A DNA stretch of 64,000 bases, from assembly GCA_016861185.1 (NCBI GenBank), contig BOKW01000005.1, positions 279,228-343,227 on the forward strand. The letters run 5' to 3'. The stretch's first letter is position 1. Each line of letters begins with the position of its first letter. A model generated the notes under the pieces. That model did no database searches. It had not been told where the DNA came from and was given only the letters and a program-made list of their open reading frames with translations. Below are positions 36,761 through 45,659 of this stretch, piece by piece. The stretch is from Betaproteobacteria bacterium. GTDB lineage: Bacteria; Pseudomonadota; Gammaproteobacteria; Burkholderiales; Burkholderiaceae_F. The translations under genes and the position numbers were made by a program.

Positions 36761-37300
36761 CTACGTCAGATAGAACACGCGCGGCTTGGTGCCGGCCTCG
36801 GGCAGCAGCGTGTGCCACTTGCGCGTGCGCAGCAGTCGGCTCACCTCGGCTGCCGGATCGTCGAGGTCGCCGAAAACCATGCAGTGCGTCGGGCACACCG
36901 ACACGCAGGCGGGGTCCTTGCCTTCCTTGACGCGGTGATCGCAGAACGTGCACTTGTCGGCGTAGCCCTTCGGATGCACGTAACGCGCGCCGTACGGACA
37001 GGCCGCCACGCACGCCTTGCAGCCGATGCAGCGGCTGGCGTTGACCTTGACGATGCGGCCGAAGTCGGACACGTGGCTCGCGCCGGTCGGGCAGCAGGTC
37101 ACGCACGGCGGGTTGTCGCAGTGGTTGCAGCGCTCCGAGCGGATTTCCATCGCGAGATTCGGAAACTCGCCGCGCACCTCGGTCGTGATCCAGTCGCGCG
37201 CGTAGCCGACCGGAACGTCGTTTTCGGTCTGGCACGCGACGACGCAGTCCATGCAGCCGACACACTTGCGCGTGTCGATGACCATTCCAAAGCGCGCCAT
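36761..37300 (-). CDS. Four-cluster [4Fe-4S] ferredoxin electron-transfer subunit (PsrB/PhsB-like)
   Basis: 179 aa. Four Cys groups fit four [4Fe-4S] clusters: CVGCMDCVVAC, CNHCDNPPCVTCCP, CIGCKACVAACP and CTFCDHRVKEGKDPACVSVC. This is the DMSO reductase-family beta subunit that links the molybdenum subunit to the NrfD anchor. No signal peptide is present; export would occur by hitch-hiking with the Tat-carrying catalytic subunit. The ATG immediately follows the stop of the catalytic subunit gene (no gap). Confidence 0.94.
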   Translation of the reverse strand: MARFGMVIDTRKCVGCMDCVVACQTENDVPVGYARDWITTEVRGEFPNLAMEIRSERCNHCDNPPCVTCCPTGASHVSDFGRIVKVNASRCIGCKACVAACPYGARYVHPKGYADKCTFCDHRVKEGKDPACVSVCPTHCMVFGDLDDPAAEVSRLLRTRKWHTLLPEAGTKPRVFYLT

Positions 37301-39502
37301 TCAAGCCTCTTTCACGAACGTCACGAAGTTGCCGTGGATGCTGGTGCCGCCCATCAGCGGATCGGTCTGGTAGCGCGTGGTCAGTTGCGCCGCGCTCGCG
37401 CCTTTCAGATACGCGCTCTTCAGCATCGGGTTGGTGTGGCCGAAGCCGTAGACCATGTAGACGGTGTCCGGCCGGATGCGCTGCGTCGCTTTCACGCGCA
37501 CGCGGTTGCTGACGACGCCGTCCTGGTTCCTGAGCTTCACGTACTGGCCGTTCGCCAGACCCAGCTTGTGCGCGGTCGCGCCGTTGACCCAGATCTCGTT
37601 CTCGCGCATCGCATCGCCGAGCAGCGGGTTGCTCTGCGTGCGGCTGAAGGTATGCACCGGCGCGCGCCCCGTGATCAGGCGGAAGTAGCCCGCGGGCGCG
37701 GCCGGGTGCCGCGTGTACTTCGGCACCGGATCGAAGCCCTTGTCCTTGAGCTGGTCGGAATAGAACTCGACCTTGCCCGACAGCGTGTCGAACGAAAGCT
37801 CGAGCCCCTCTTCGACGGTCGTCGGCTGCCTGGGACCCAGGACGATCCCTTCGCGCCTGAGCTTGTCCCAGTCGTAACCGGACTTCTCGATGCGCGCGCG
37901 CAGGTACTGCTCGATGTCGTCGAACGGCATCGACTGCGGGATGCCGAGCTTGCCGGCGAGCTGCTTGGCGATCCACCAGCCGGGCTTCTGGTCGTGCGGC
38001 GCCGGCATCACCGGCTGCCGCAGCGCGATCCAGCCGCGCCGGCCCCAGCCGGCGAGCAGCTCGTCGTAGCGCTCGAGGAACGTGACTTCGGGCAGCACGA
38101 CGTCGGCGTAGCCGGCGATTTCGCTCGGCACCGTGTCGATCACGACCAGCAGGTCGAGCGCGTCGATCGCCTTGAGCGTTTCGGTCTGGTTCGGCAGCGC
38201 CTGCACGATGTTCGACGAATAGACGAACCAGCCCTTGATCGGATACGGCCTGCCCGTCAGCGTCGTTTCGCGGATGCCGGTGGTCACCGCTTCGTCGGCG
38301 AACGGATAGCGCTCGCGGTTCGGGTTGTCCGCCAGCGGTTTGTTCGACTCCGGATAGGGCGGCAACGGATAACCCGCGACCTTGATCCCCGCCTGCGAGA
38401 ACAGCCCGCCTTTGCGGCCCCAGCTTCCGAGCAGCGCGTTGAGCAGCGCGACCGCGCGGCTGCGCTGCGCGTCGTCGCCGTACCAGTTGACGCGCCGGCC
38501 CGGGTGCACGATCACCGCGGGACTCGCTTTCGCCATCTCCAGCGCGGTGGCGCGGATCGTCTCGGCCTTGATGTCGGTCTCGGCTTCGGCCCACTGCGGC
38601 GTGTACTGGCGGATCTCCTGCACGAACTTGTCGAAACCCTTGCCGTACCTGTCGACGAAGGCCCTGTCGTAGCGGCCCTCGTTGACCAGCACGTTGCACC
38701 ACGCGAGGACGAGCGCCATGTCGGTGCCGGGCTTGATCGGCAGCCAGTACTTCGCCTTGCTCGCCGCCACCGAAAAGCGCGGGTCGACGACGATGATCGG
38801 AATGCGCCGCTCGACCGCCTGCGCGAATTCCTGCACCTGCGAGTTGTGCATGTTCTCGCCGAGGTGCGAGCCGATCAGCACCAGGCAGTCGGTGTTGGCG
38901 ATGTCGGTCGGCTCGGGCGAACCGAGCCCGGTGCCGAAAGTCAGCGCGAAGCCCACGTCGCGCGGCCCGCGGCATTGCGCGAACGACGGTCCGGCGAAGT
39001 TGGTCGCGCCCCAGCTCTTCAGCACGTGCTGGATGAAGCGCACGCCGACGCCGTGATTGAACATCGCGACCGACTCGGGCCCGTACTGCGCCTTGATCCT
39101 GTTCATGCGCTCGGCGATGAAGGCGAGCGCCTCGTCCCAGCTCGCGGCCTGCCAGTGCTCCTTGCCGCGTTCGCCCTTGCGGATCAGCGGCTTCTGCAGA
39201 CGATCGGGGTCGTAGTAGGCGCCGACCGCACCGGTGCCGCGCGGGCACAGCCGGCCGCGGCTTTGCGGGTCGAGCGGATTGCCTTCGAACTTCCACAGCT
39301 TGCCGTCGCGCACGTGCGCGATGCCGCCGCAGCGCCAGAAGCACATCTCGCAGAACGTCGGCGTGGCCGTCACGCCCTTCGCGGCCGGTGCACCGGCGGC
39401 GATGACTTGCGCGATCGGCGGCAGTTGCGTCGCCGCCGCGGCCGCACCGAACGTGGTCGCCGAGATCTTCAGGAATCGCCGGCGCGTCAGGGTTTGCGTC
39501 AT
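37301..39502 (-). CDS. Tat-exported molybdopterin oxidoreductase, PsrA/PhsA-type
   Basis: 733 aa. The Tat signal is TRRRFLK (residues 6-12) with a hydrophobic stretch. The [4Fe-4S] motif is Cys51-x2-Cys54-x3-Cys58-x27-Cys86 (CEMCFWRCGG ... LCPRG). Cys179 in SFAQCRGPRD is in position to ligate molybdenum, as in the polysulfide/thiosulfate reductase group. It probably reduces (or oxidises) a sulfur compound such as polysulfide, thiosulfate or tetrathionate in the periplasm; the selenate/arsenate branch cannot be excluded. Gene order A-B-C-rhodanese supports a sulfur substrate. Confidence 0.9.
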   Translation of the reverse strand: MTQTLTRRRFLKISATTFGAAAAATQLPPIAQVIAAGAPAAKGVTATPTFCEMCFWRCGGIAHVRDGKLWKFEGNPLDPQSRGRLCPRGTGAVGAYYDPDRLQKPLIRKGERGKEHWQAASWDEALAFIAERMNRIKAQYGPESVAMFNHGVGVRFIQHVLKSWGATNFAGPSFAQCRGPRDVGFALTFGTGLGSPEPTDIANTDCLVLIGSHLGENMHNSQVQEFAQAVERRIPIIVVDPRFSVAASKAKYWLPIKPGTDMALVLAWCNVLVNEGRYDRAFVDRYGKGFDKFVQEIRQYTPQWAEAETDIKAETIRATALEMAKASPAVIVHPGRRVNWYGDDAQRSRAVALLNALLGSWGRKGGLFSQAGIKVAGYPLPPYPESNKPLADNPNRERYPFADEAVTTGIRETTLTGRPYPIKGWFVYSSNIVQALPNQTETLKAIDALDLLVVIDTVPSEIAGYADVVLPEVTFLERYDELLAGWGRRGWIALRQPVMPAPHDQKPGWWIAKQLAGKLGIPQSMPFDDIEQYLRARIEKSGYDWDKLRREGIVLGPRQPTTVEEGLELSFDTLSGKVEFYSDQLKDKGFDPVPKYTRHPAAPAGYFRLITGRAPVHTFSRTQSNPLLGDAMRENEIWVNGATAHKLGLANGQYVKLRNQDGVVSNRVRVKATQRIRPDTVYMVYGFGHTNPMLKSAYLKGASAAQLTTRYQTDPLMGGTSIHGNFVTFVKEA

Positions 39503-39894
39503 CTCAGGAACTCCGCCTTTCGCTTTCGACCGCTGCGGCGCTTTCGCATCCGCGCCTCGGCCGACTTGTGCAACTCGTGCAGCCGAACTTTGATGCGCAC
39601 GCGCGGCGCGAACTTGACTCAGAACAAGATCGACTCCGCGGCGAAAGCCGCTTCGCCGCGCGATGCGCGTTGGATCAAGAAGGCGCGCGGGCGCGCGGCG
39701 AATGTGCGCAAGATCACAGAGGCCGCGGCGCGCCGCGCCGTGACGGCGGGCGTAACACGTAGAGAAATCGCTCGAAATCCGCGCGCGATCGAGCGCGCTC
39801 AGGCAGCGGTGATCGGGCGCGGACTTGATCGAGCGCAGCAGGCCGAAGGCCGCGGCGCGGGATCATTGCTGCACTTTTCCGGATGGAGTGCGCA
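39503..39894. promoter_or_regulatory. Divergent intergenic region of the sulfur module
   Basis: 392 bp between two divergent genes of the same probable pathway. It must contain both promoters, but no confident -35/-10, FNR or CRP site was found by eye. The base composition is less biased than the neighbouring genes, and no coding frame with family-like sequence exists. Confidence 0.45.
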
Positions 39895-40422
39895 ATGAGA
39901 CTCGTTCGTTTGACCCTGGCCGCGGCGATCGCCGCCGGCTTCGCCCTGCCGGCCGCCGCCGAAAGGCCGATGCCCGTGGCCACGCCCGTCGAACAGGCGG
40001 TGCTGGTCAAGTTCGTCAACGCCTACATGAGCGGCCTGCCGGACAACGACTGGTACGACGTGATGGCCGATGACGTGTTCAAGCGCATCAAGTCGGGGGC
40101 GAAGGACTTCATCGTCGTCGACGTTCGCGTGCCGAAGAACAAGAAGTACGACGCCGGCCACATCCCCGGCGCGATCTTCATCGGCGCGCCCGACATCGCG
40201 AAGCCCGAAAGCCTCGCGCTGCTGCCGAAGGACAAGGACGTCATCGTCCACTGCGACACCGGCCAGCAGCAGAACAAGGCGGTGACCGCGCTGCGGCTGC
40301 TGGGCTACAGGGCCTATTCGATGAAGTGGGGCTACATGGCGTGGCAGCCCGCGCCGCCGACCGCGCTGACGCTCGAAGAAATCAAGAAGTCGATCACGGC
40401 CGGCTATCCGGTCGAGAAGTAA
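39895..40422 (+). CDS. Exported single-domain rhodanese
   Basis: 175 aa from ATG at 39895. A signal peptide (AAAIAAGFALPAAA) is followed by one rhodanese domain with the structural motif VVDVRVPKNKKYDAGHIPGA and active-site Cys120 (HCDTGQQQNK). GGAGTG lies 6 bp upstream of this ATG. An in-frame ATG at 39883 would overlap that site and add four residues. It may carry persulfide sulfur to or from the divergent molybdenum enzyme (inference). It precedes a DsbB-like gene on the same strand. Confidence 0.9.
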   Translation: MRLVRLTLAAAIAAGFALPAAAERPMPVATPVEQAVLVKFVNAYMSGLPDNDWYDVMADDVFKRIKSGAKDFIVVDVRVPKNKKYDAGHIPGAIFIGAPDIAKPESLALLPKDKDVIVHCDTGQQQNKAVTALRLLGYRAYSMKWGYMAWQPAPPTALTLEEIKKSITAGYPVEK

Positions 40423-40453
40423 CGCGCATCCACGGCAACGCGCCCGCATCGCG

Positions 40454-40987
40454 ATGTCCCTGCCCGAGCGATTGACCGCAACGCTCGCCGCGCCGCGCGT
40501 CGGCCGCCTGGTTGCCGCCGGCGCGGGGCTCGCCGCGCTGTTGCTGGTTGTCGCGGCGGTCGCGCTGACCGAGTGGCTGCAACTGAATCCGTGTCCGCTG
40601 TGCATCTTCCAGCGCGTGCTGGACCTGGCGCTCGCCGCGTTGCTCCTCGGCGCGGCGGCCTTGCCCGCACGGGCGCGCGCGATGCGCGGTCTGTTCGCGG
40701 CGGCGCTGCTCGTCGCCAGCGCCGGCGTGGCGGTCGCCGGCTATCAGAGCTGGATCCAGTTTTCGCCGCCTCAGCTTTCGTGCGGCCCGGCGGCGCAGGG
40801 ACCGATCGAGCAACTCGTCGCCTGGCTCGGTGAACGGGTGCCGCTGCTTTTTCTCGCGACCGGGTCCTGCGAAAGCACCGAACTGTCGATCCTCGGACTG
40901 TCGCTCGCGAACTGGTCGCTCGTCGCGTATCTCGCGCTCGCTTCGACGATCGTTCTGCTGCTGCGCGCGCAACGGCGCGCGGCGTAG
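40454..40987 (+). CDS. DsbB-like quinone-linked disulfide oxidoreductase
   Basis: 177 aa, four transmembrane helices. The first periplasmic Cys pair is Cys47-Pro-Leu-Cys50 (NPCPLCIFQR), and a second pair is Cys110/Cys139 (SCGP; GSCES). This is the DsbB pattern for reoxidising DsbA with quinone. Thirty-one bp after the rhodanese, so probably in the same operon, suggesting periplasmic thiol chemistry linked to sulfur handling. Confidence 0.9.
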   Translation: MSLPERLTATLAAPRVGRLVAAGAGLAALLLVVAAVALTEWLQLNPCPLCIFQRVLDLALAALLLGAAALPARARAMRGLFAAALLVASAGVAVAGYQSWIQFSPPQLSCGPAAQGPIEQLVAWLGERVPLLFLATGSCESTELSILGLSLANWSLVAYLALASTIVLLLRAQRRAA

Positions 40988-41012
40988 CCGATCCGTACCG
41001 GGCCGGCCGTCG

Positions 41013-42242
41013 ATGCAAGGCTGGGCCGCAGCTCCGAGTCCGCGCGCGCCCGGTTTCGTCCGCGCGTTGCTCGCGGCCTGCGCGCTCCTGCTCGCGAGCG
41101 CCGCGATCGCGCAGCGCACGGTCGACGTCTACGCGTTCGTCGCCAACGGCTGCCCGCACTGCGAGAAGGCGCTCGCCTTTCTCGGGCGCGAAGCCGCGCA
41201 ACGCGCCGGCGTGCGCGTACATGCGCTGGAGCTGACGCGCGGCGCGCGCAACGTCGACGTGCTTGTCGCGGTGGCGCGCAAGCTCGGCGTCGACGACTCG
41301 GCCGTGCCGTTCATCGTGATCGGCGAACGGGTCTTCGTCGGTTATCTCGACGACCGCACGAGCGGCGCGGCGTTGCGCGGGCAGATCGACGCCTGCCTCG
41401 CGCACGGTTGCCGCGATATCGTCGGCCCGCTGCTTGCGCAGGCGCCGCACGGAGCGGCGCCCGAGGAAACCGGACCGCCCGCAGGTCCGCAGCCCGAGAC
41501 GATCCACGTACCGCTGCTCGGTGAAATCGGACTGCGTTCGCTGTCGCTTCCGGCGCTGACGGTGCTGCTGGCGGGGCTCGACGGCTTCAATCCGTGCGCG
41601 ATGTGGACGCTCGTCTTCCTCATCGGACTGCTGCTCGGCATGCAGGATCGGGTGCGCATGTGGGCGCTCGGCACGACCTTCGTCGCCGCCTCGGCGTTCG
41701 TCTATTTCCTGTTCATGGCGGCGTGGCTGAACCTGCTGCTGCTCCTCGGCAGCGTCGCGTGGGTGCGCGCGGCGATCGGTGTGGTCGCCATCGCCGGCGG
41801 ACTCTATTACCTGCGCGAGTACGTGCTGAACAAGGAGGCGGTGTGCAAGGTCACCGCGCCGCAGGCGCGGCGCCAGGTGTTCGAGCGTCTGCGTGCGCTC
41901 GCCTCGGAGCGGCGCTTCCTGATCGCGGCGGGCGGCATCGTGCTGCTCGCCTTCGCGGTGAATCTGGTCGAGGCCGTGTGCTCGGCCGGCATCCCGGCCG
42001 TCTACACGCAGCTGCTCGCCATGAACGCGTTATCGCCAACCGCGTACTACGCGTACCTCGCGCTGTACATCGCCGTGTTCATGCTCGACGACCTGATCGT
42101 TCTCGTCGCGGCGATGAAGACGTTGCAGTTCGTCGGGCTCGGGACGAAATACACGCGCGCATCGAATCTCGTCGGCGGCGCGCTGCTGCTCGCGCTCGGC
42201 GCGGTGCTGCTGCTGCGGCCGGCGTGGTTGATGTTCGGGTGA
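41013..42242 (+). CDS. Thioredoxin-like domain fused to a DsbD/CcdA-like membrane domain
   Basis: 409 aa. A signal or anchor helix (LLAACALLLASAAIAQ) is followed by a thioredoxin/glutaredoxin-type domain with Cys47-Pro-His-Cys50 (FVANGCPHCEKA). The C-terminal ~230 residues are six helices with the DsbD/CcdA-like Cys motifs FNPCAMWTLVF and VEAVCSAGIPAVY. Such proteins move reducing power across the membrane to periplasmic thiols. The gene starts 25 bp after dsbB; the pair could act on persulfides or on disulfides formed by the sulfur enzymes. Confidence 0.85.
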   Translation: MQGWAAAPSPRAPGFVRALLAACALLLASAAIAQRTVDVYAFVANGCPHCEKALAFLGREAAQRAGVRVHALELTRGARNVDVLVAVARKLGVDDSAVPFIVIGERVFVGYLDDRTSGAALRGQIDACLAHGCRDIVGPLLAQAPHGAAPEETGPPAGPQPETIHVPLLGEIGLRSLSLPALTVLLAGLDGFNPCAMWTLVFLIGLLLGMQDRVRMWALGTTFVAASAFVYFLFMAAWLNLLLLLGSVAWVRAAIGVVAIAGGLYYLREYVLNKEAVCKVTAPQARRQVFERLRALASERRFLIAAGGIVLLAFAVNLVEAVCSAGIPAVYTQLLAMNALSPTAYYAYLALYIAVFMLDDLIVLVAAMKTLQFVGLGTKYTRASNLVGGALLLALGAVLLLRPAWLMFG

Positions 42243-42268
42243 GGAGGGGTAGTAGGCGTTGCGCCGTC

Positions 42269-42394
42269 GAAATCCCCCCTGCCCCCCTTTTTCAAAGGGG
42301 GGTCCGGAGCTCGCGCTTGCGCGAGGGCTTCGCGTTGAAGCAACCCAGCCTCCTTTGAAAAGGGGGCCGCGCGCGCAGCGCGCGGGGGGATTTC
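42269..42394. mobile_element. 126-bp MITE-like element
   Basis: Terminal inverted repeats GAAATCCCCCC (42269-42279) and GGGGGGATTTC (42384-42394) are perfect over 11 bp. Inside are further palindromes, CCCCCCTTTTTCAAAGGGGG near the left and CCTTTGAAAAGGGGG near the right. No coding capacity. The form fits a non-autonomous transposon-derived repeat. It fills the gap between two convergent genes. Confidence 0.7.
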
Positions 42395-42421
42395 TCCGCT
42401 CACGCCAAGCGCGCTTCTCGA

Positions 42422-43165
42422 CTACTTGCCTTCCGCCGCCTGCTTGCGCAACGCGGCCGGCGGCAGCTTGAAATCCGGATAGCGCTCGCGAAAGCGCTTC
42501 AATTCGCGGTCGGCTTCCTCGTCGCGACCGGCCGCGCGCAGCGCGACGATGCGTTCGATCCACTGCGCCGGCGCAAGCTCGGTCGCGGTCGCCGCCGGCG
42601 CGCGCTCGCGTGCGGCACGCAGACCGGCGGACTCGCCGTTCGTGGCGCCGCGTTCGGCGCGCCCTTCGCTCGACGCTACGGCGTCCGCCGCGGCACGCGG
42701 CGCCGCTGGCGCTGCAGCCACCGCCGGCGCCTCGAACTTCTCGGCCGGCGCTTCGAGCCGCTTCGCCGGAGCCGCTGGGCGCGGTGCCGCTTGCGCTGGC
42801 GCGGCTTGCGGCGTTTCCGCCCCCGGCCCAGGTGCGGGCGGCGGGGCGGCGGGCGCCGCGGCCGGGGGTTCGGGCGCGTAGATGTCGGCCGACGGCTGCG
42901 CGCCCGTTTCCGGCGGCACCGCAACGAGCTTCGCCGCCTCCTGCTCGGTGCGCGTGGCGACGATCACCGCGACGGTGCTGATCAGCACCGTCGCCGCCGC
43001 GGCCAAGGGAAAGCGCCAATGCCGCATGCGGTCGACTGCGCGCGGCTTGGCTTCGACTGCACGCGCGGCGGCCGCGAGGATCGCCGCGCGCGTTCCTTCG
43101 CGCGGCGCCTCGTCCAGCGCCTCGTTCGCCGCGCGATAACCGCGCAGCACGTCGCGCTCGTTCAT
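42422..43165 (-). CDS. Predicted single-pass anti-sigma-like regulator
   Basis: 247 aa. A ~45-residue N-terminal helical region (ERDVLRGYRAANEALDEAP) precedes one membrane helix (FPLAAAATVLISTVAVIVA, about residues 52-70). A long Ala/Pro-rich periplasmic linker follows, then a helical C-terminal part (WIERIVALRAAGRDEEADRE). Its ATG overlaps the stop of the ECF sigma gene (ATGA), the usual sigma/anti-sigma arrangement, although no zinc-binding HxxxCxxC is present. Function inferred from context and topology. Confidence 0.72.
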   Translation of the reverse strand: MNERDVLRGYRAANEALDEAPREGTRAAILAAAARAVEAKPRAVDRMRHWRFPLAAAATVLISTVAVIVATRTEQEAAKLVAVPPETGAQPSADIYAPEPPAAAPAAPPPAPGPGAETPQAAPAQAAPRPAAPAKRLEAPAEKFEAPAVAAAPAAPRAAADAVASSEGRAERGATNGESAGLRAARERAPAATATELAPAQWIERIVALRAAGRDEEADRELKRFRERYPDFKLPPAALRKQAAEGK

Positions 43166-43749
43166 CGCCAGTCCTCCATCGCCGCGCGCAGCTTGCTCAT
43201 CGCGTAACGCAGCCGGCTCTTGACCGTCTCCGCGCCGACCCGCGTCAGGCTCGCGATCTCCTCGAGCGTCAGCCCGCCTTCGGCGTGCAGCAGGAAGGCC
43301 TCGCGCTGCGCCGGCGGCAGCGCCTCGACGGCGTCGACGAAGGCGCGCGCCTGCGCGCGCGAAAGCGCCTGCACTTCGGGTTGAAACGCGGCATCGGCCG
43401 CGATGTGGTCGACGACGCTCGCATCGGGGTCGTTGGCGACCGGATCGTCGAGGCTCGTTGCCGGGTCGGTGCGGCGCCAGTGGTCGATCAGCTTACTGCG
43501 CGCGATTCCGTACAGCCAGGTCGTGAAGCGCGCGCGCGGCGCGTAGCCGGCGGCGTTGCGCACGACCGCCATCCAGGTGTCCTGCAGCAGGTCGTCGGCG
43601 ATCTCCGGACTGCGGACCGAACGCAGCAGGAAGCGGTAAACCGCACGCTCGTGGCGGTCGTACAGCTGCGCGAACGCGCCCGCGTCGCCGGCCGCGTAGG
43701 CGAGCATCAGTTCTTCGTCGGGCAGTTCCTCGAGCGGCGCATCGCGCAT
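43162..43749 (-). CDS. ECF RNA polymerase sigma factor
   Basis: 195 aa. Region 2: AFAQLYDRHERAVYRFLLRS and ADDLLQDTWMAVVRNA with FTTWLYGIARSKLIDHWRR. Region 4: ALPPAQREAFLLHAEGGLTLEEIASL then VKSRLRYAMSKLR. Start ATG 43749 lies only 7 bp after the cbbY stop, so it is likely read as the end of the cbb operon or from an internal promoter. Its 3' end overlaps the anti-sigma-like gene by 4 bp. Confidence 0.92.
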   Translation of the reverse strand: MRDAPLEELPDEELMLAYAAGDAGAFAQLYDRHERAVYRFLLRSVRSPEIADDLLQDTWMAVVRNAAGYAPRARFTTWLYGIARSKLIDHWRRTDPATSLDDPVANDPDASVVDHIAADAAFQPEVQALSRAQARAFVDAVEALPPAQREAFLLHAEGGLTLEEIASLTRVGAETVKSRLRYAMSKLRAAMEDWR

Positions 43750-43756
43750 GCGCCGA

Positions 43757-44524
43757 TTATGGGCCTTCGCGCCAGCGCGCGAGCGCATCGAGGTCGACCA
43801 CGCCGCGCCAAGGCTGGCCGCGCACGCGCCCGGCGGCCGGCGCATCCGGCTCGCCGAGCGAGTCGAGCACCGCGAGCGCGCCCGTGAAGTCCGCACCGCG
43901 GGTGTATTCGCCTTCGGTGATCACGGTCGCCAGATCGGCGCCGCGCGCGGCGGCCAGTCCCGGCGCCGAGTCCTCGAACGCGACGCAGCGCGCCGGCGCC
44001 AGCCGCAACTGCGCGAGCGCCCAATCGTAGATGTCGGGGGCGGGCTTCTTCGCCGGCACCACGTCGCCGGCAGCGACGACGTCGAAGAGCTGCGTGGCAT
44101 CCGCACCGAGCGCCACGCGCAGCAGTGCGTCGACGTTCTCGGGCGAAGTCGTCGTCGCGATCGCCAGCCGCAGCCCGCACCTGCGCGCCTCGGCGAGCAA
44201 CCGTGCGACGCCGGGCCGCAAGGGGATGCCGCCGGCAGCGACGATGTCGCCGTAGATCTCGGTCTTCCGGCGATGGATGCGGCGGATCAGTTCGTCGTCG
44301 GGCGCACTCGCTTCGCGCTCGCGCCAGTACGCGGTCATCCGCTCCTTGCCGCCGGTGACGGCGAGCAGCCGGCCGTACGTCGCGACGTCCCAGTGCCAGT
44401 GCAGGCCGAGGTCGGCGAAGGCGCGATTGAACGCGACGCGGTGGCCGTCGCGTTCGGTCTCGGCCAGCGTGCCGTCGACGTCGAAGATCAGCGCGCGCAG
44501 CGGCGCCATGTCCAAACCCGTCAT
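43757..44524 (-). CDS. cbbY: CbbY-like HAD phosphatase
   Basis: 255 aa. HAD motifs: FDVDGTLAETE (motif I, residues about 14-24), TTTSPENVDAL (II), KKPAPDIYDWAL (III) and CVAFEDSAPGLAAA (IV). LGLHWHWDVATYGRLLAVTGGKERM is characteristic of CbbY, which hydrolyses xylulose-1,5-bisphosphate, a RuBisCO misfire inhibitor. It lies 41 bp after the aldolase gene in the cbb operon. ATG at 44524 gives MTGLDMAPLRALIF; 44509 is an alternative. Confidence 0.92.
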   Translation of the reverse strand: MTGLDMAPLRALIFDVDGTLAETERDGHRVAFNRAFADLGLHWHWDVATYGRLLAVTGGKERMTAYWREREASAPDDELIRRIHRRKTEIYGDIVAAGGIPLRPGVARLLAEARRCGLRLAIATTTSPENVDALLRVALGADATQLFDVVAAGDVVPAKKPAPDIYDWALAQLRLAPARCVAFEDSAPGLAAARGADLATVITEGEYTRGADFTGALAVLDSLGEPDAPAAGRVRGQPWRGVVDLDALARWREGP

Positions 44525-44565
44525 CCTTCGGCAACCGGTGCGCCGCGCGGCGCACCGGCCGGCGC

Positions 44566-45630
44566 TCAGTGCACGGTCGCGGCGAGCTCGCCTTTCGCGT
44601 ACCTCGCCGCCATTCTCTCCAGCGGCAGCGGGCGGATCTGCGACGCCTGACCGGCGCAGCCGAACGCCTCGAAGCGCGCCTTGCAGATGTCGCGCGCGGC
44701 GGCGGTCGCGGCCTTGAAGAAGGCGCGCGGGTCGAACTCGTCGGGCTTCTTCGCCATCAGCTCGCGCATCGCGCCGGTCATCGCCAGACGGATGTCGGTG
44801 TCGATGTTGACCTTGCGCACGCCGTTGCGGATGCCTTCGACGATGCGCTCGACCGGGACGCCGTAGGTTTCCTTGATGTCGCCGCCGTACTTGCGGATGA
44901 TCGCGAGCCACTCCTGCGGCACGCTCGACGACCCGTGCATCACGAGGTGCGTGTTCGGGATGCGCGCATGGATCGCGCGCACGCGGTCGATCGCGAGGAT
45001 GTCGCCGGTCGGCTTGCGCGTGAACTTGTACGCGCCGTGGCTGGTGCCGATCGCGATCGCCAGCGCATCGACCCCGGTGGCACGGACAAAGCACGCGGCC
45101 TCGTCCGGATCGGTCAGCAGCTGCGAGTGGTCGAGCTTGCCTTCGGCGCCGACCCCGTCTTCCTTGCCGGCGGTGCCTGTTTCGAGCGATCCCAGGCAGC
45201 CCAGCTCGCCTTCGACCGACACGCCGACCGCGTGCGCCATCTCGACCACGCGGCCGGTTACCGCGACGTTGTATTCGTAGCTCGCCGGCGTCTTCATGTC
45301 CTCCAGCAGCGAGCCGTCCATCATCACGCTGGAGAAGCCGCTGCGGATCGACTGCTGGCACACCGCGGGCGAAGCGCCGTGATCCTGGTGCATGCACACG
45401 GGAATGTGCGGGTACATCTCGACCGCGGCCTCGACGAGCTTGCGCACGAAGGGCTCGCCCGCGTATTTGCGCGCGCCGGCCGAGGCCTGCAGGATCACCG
45501 GGCTGTCGGTCACATCGGCCGCCTGCATGATCGCGTGGATCTGCTCCATGTTGTTGATGTTGAACGCGGGCAGTCCGTAGCCGTGCTCGGCGGCGTGGTC
45601 GAGCAGCTGCCGCAGCGAAATCAGCGCCAT
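44566..45630 (-). CDS. cbbA: Class II fructose-bisphosphate aldolase
   Basis: 354 aa, the usual length of the Calvin-type class IIB enzyme. Zinc-binding and catalytic motifs: [20 protein letters not shown] (zinc His), [20 protein letters not shown] and [15 protein letters not shown]. It condenses dihydroxyacetone phosphate with glyceraldehyde-3-phosphate or erythrose-4-phosphate in the cycle. Encoded between cbbZ and cbbY, 29 bp downstream of cbbZ, with a GGAGAACGACCC ribosome binding site. Confidence 0.95.
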   Translation of the reverse strand: MALISLRQLLDHAAEHGYGLPAFNINNMEQIHAIMQAADVTDSPVILQASAGARKYAGEPFVRKLVEAAVEMYPHIPVCMHQDHGASPAVCQQSIRSGFSSVMMDGSLLEDMKTPASYEYNVAVTGRVVEMAHAVGVSVEGELGCLGSLETGTAGKEDGVGAEGKLDHSQLLTDPDEAACFVRATGVDALAIAIGTSHGAYKFTRKPTGDILAIDRVRAIHARIPNTHLVMHGSSSVPQEWLAIIRKYGGDIKETYGVPVERIVEGIRNGVRKVNIDTDIRLAMTGAMRELMAKKPDEFDPRAFFKAATAAARDICKARFEAFGCAGQASQIRPLPLERMAARYAKGELAATVH

Positions 45631-45659
45631 GGGTCGTTCTCCGGAAGGGGTTGGGAAGT

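Noticed and set aside
39883..39894. Upstream in-frame ATG for the small rhodanese
   Set aside because: It overlaps the GGAGTG ribosome binding site of the ATG at 39895 and adds residues before a normal signal peptide.
35255..39898. A 1547-codon plus-strand open frame opposite the sulfur operon
   Set aside because: It is antisense to four genes with clear family motifs. Its translation is low-complexity Arg/Ala/Gly sequence from GC-rich codon positions, and it has no recognisable domain.
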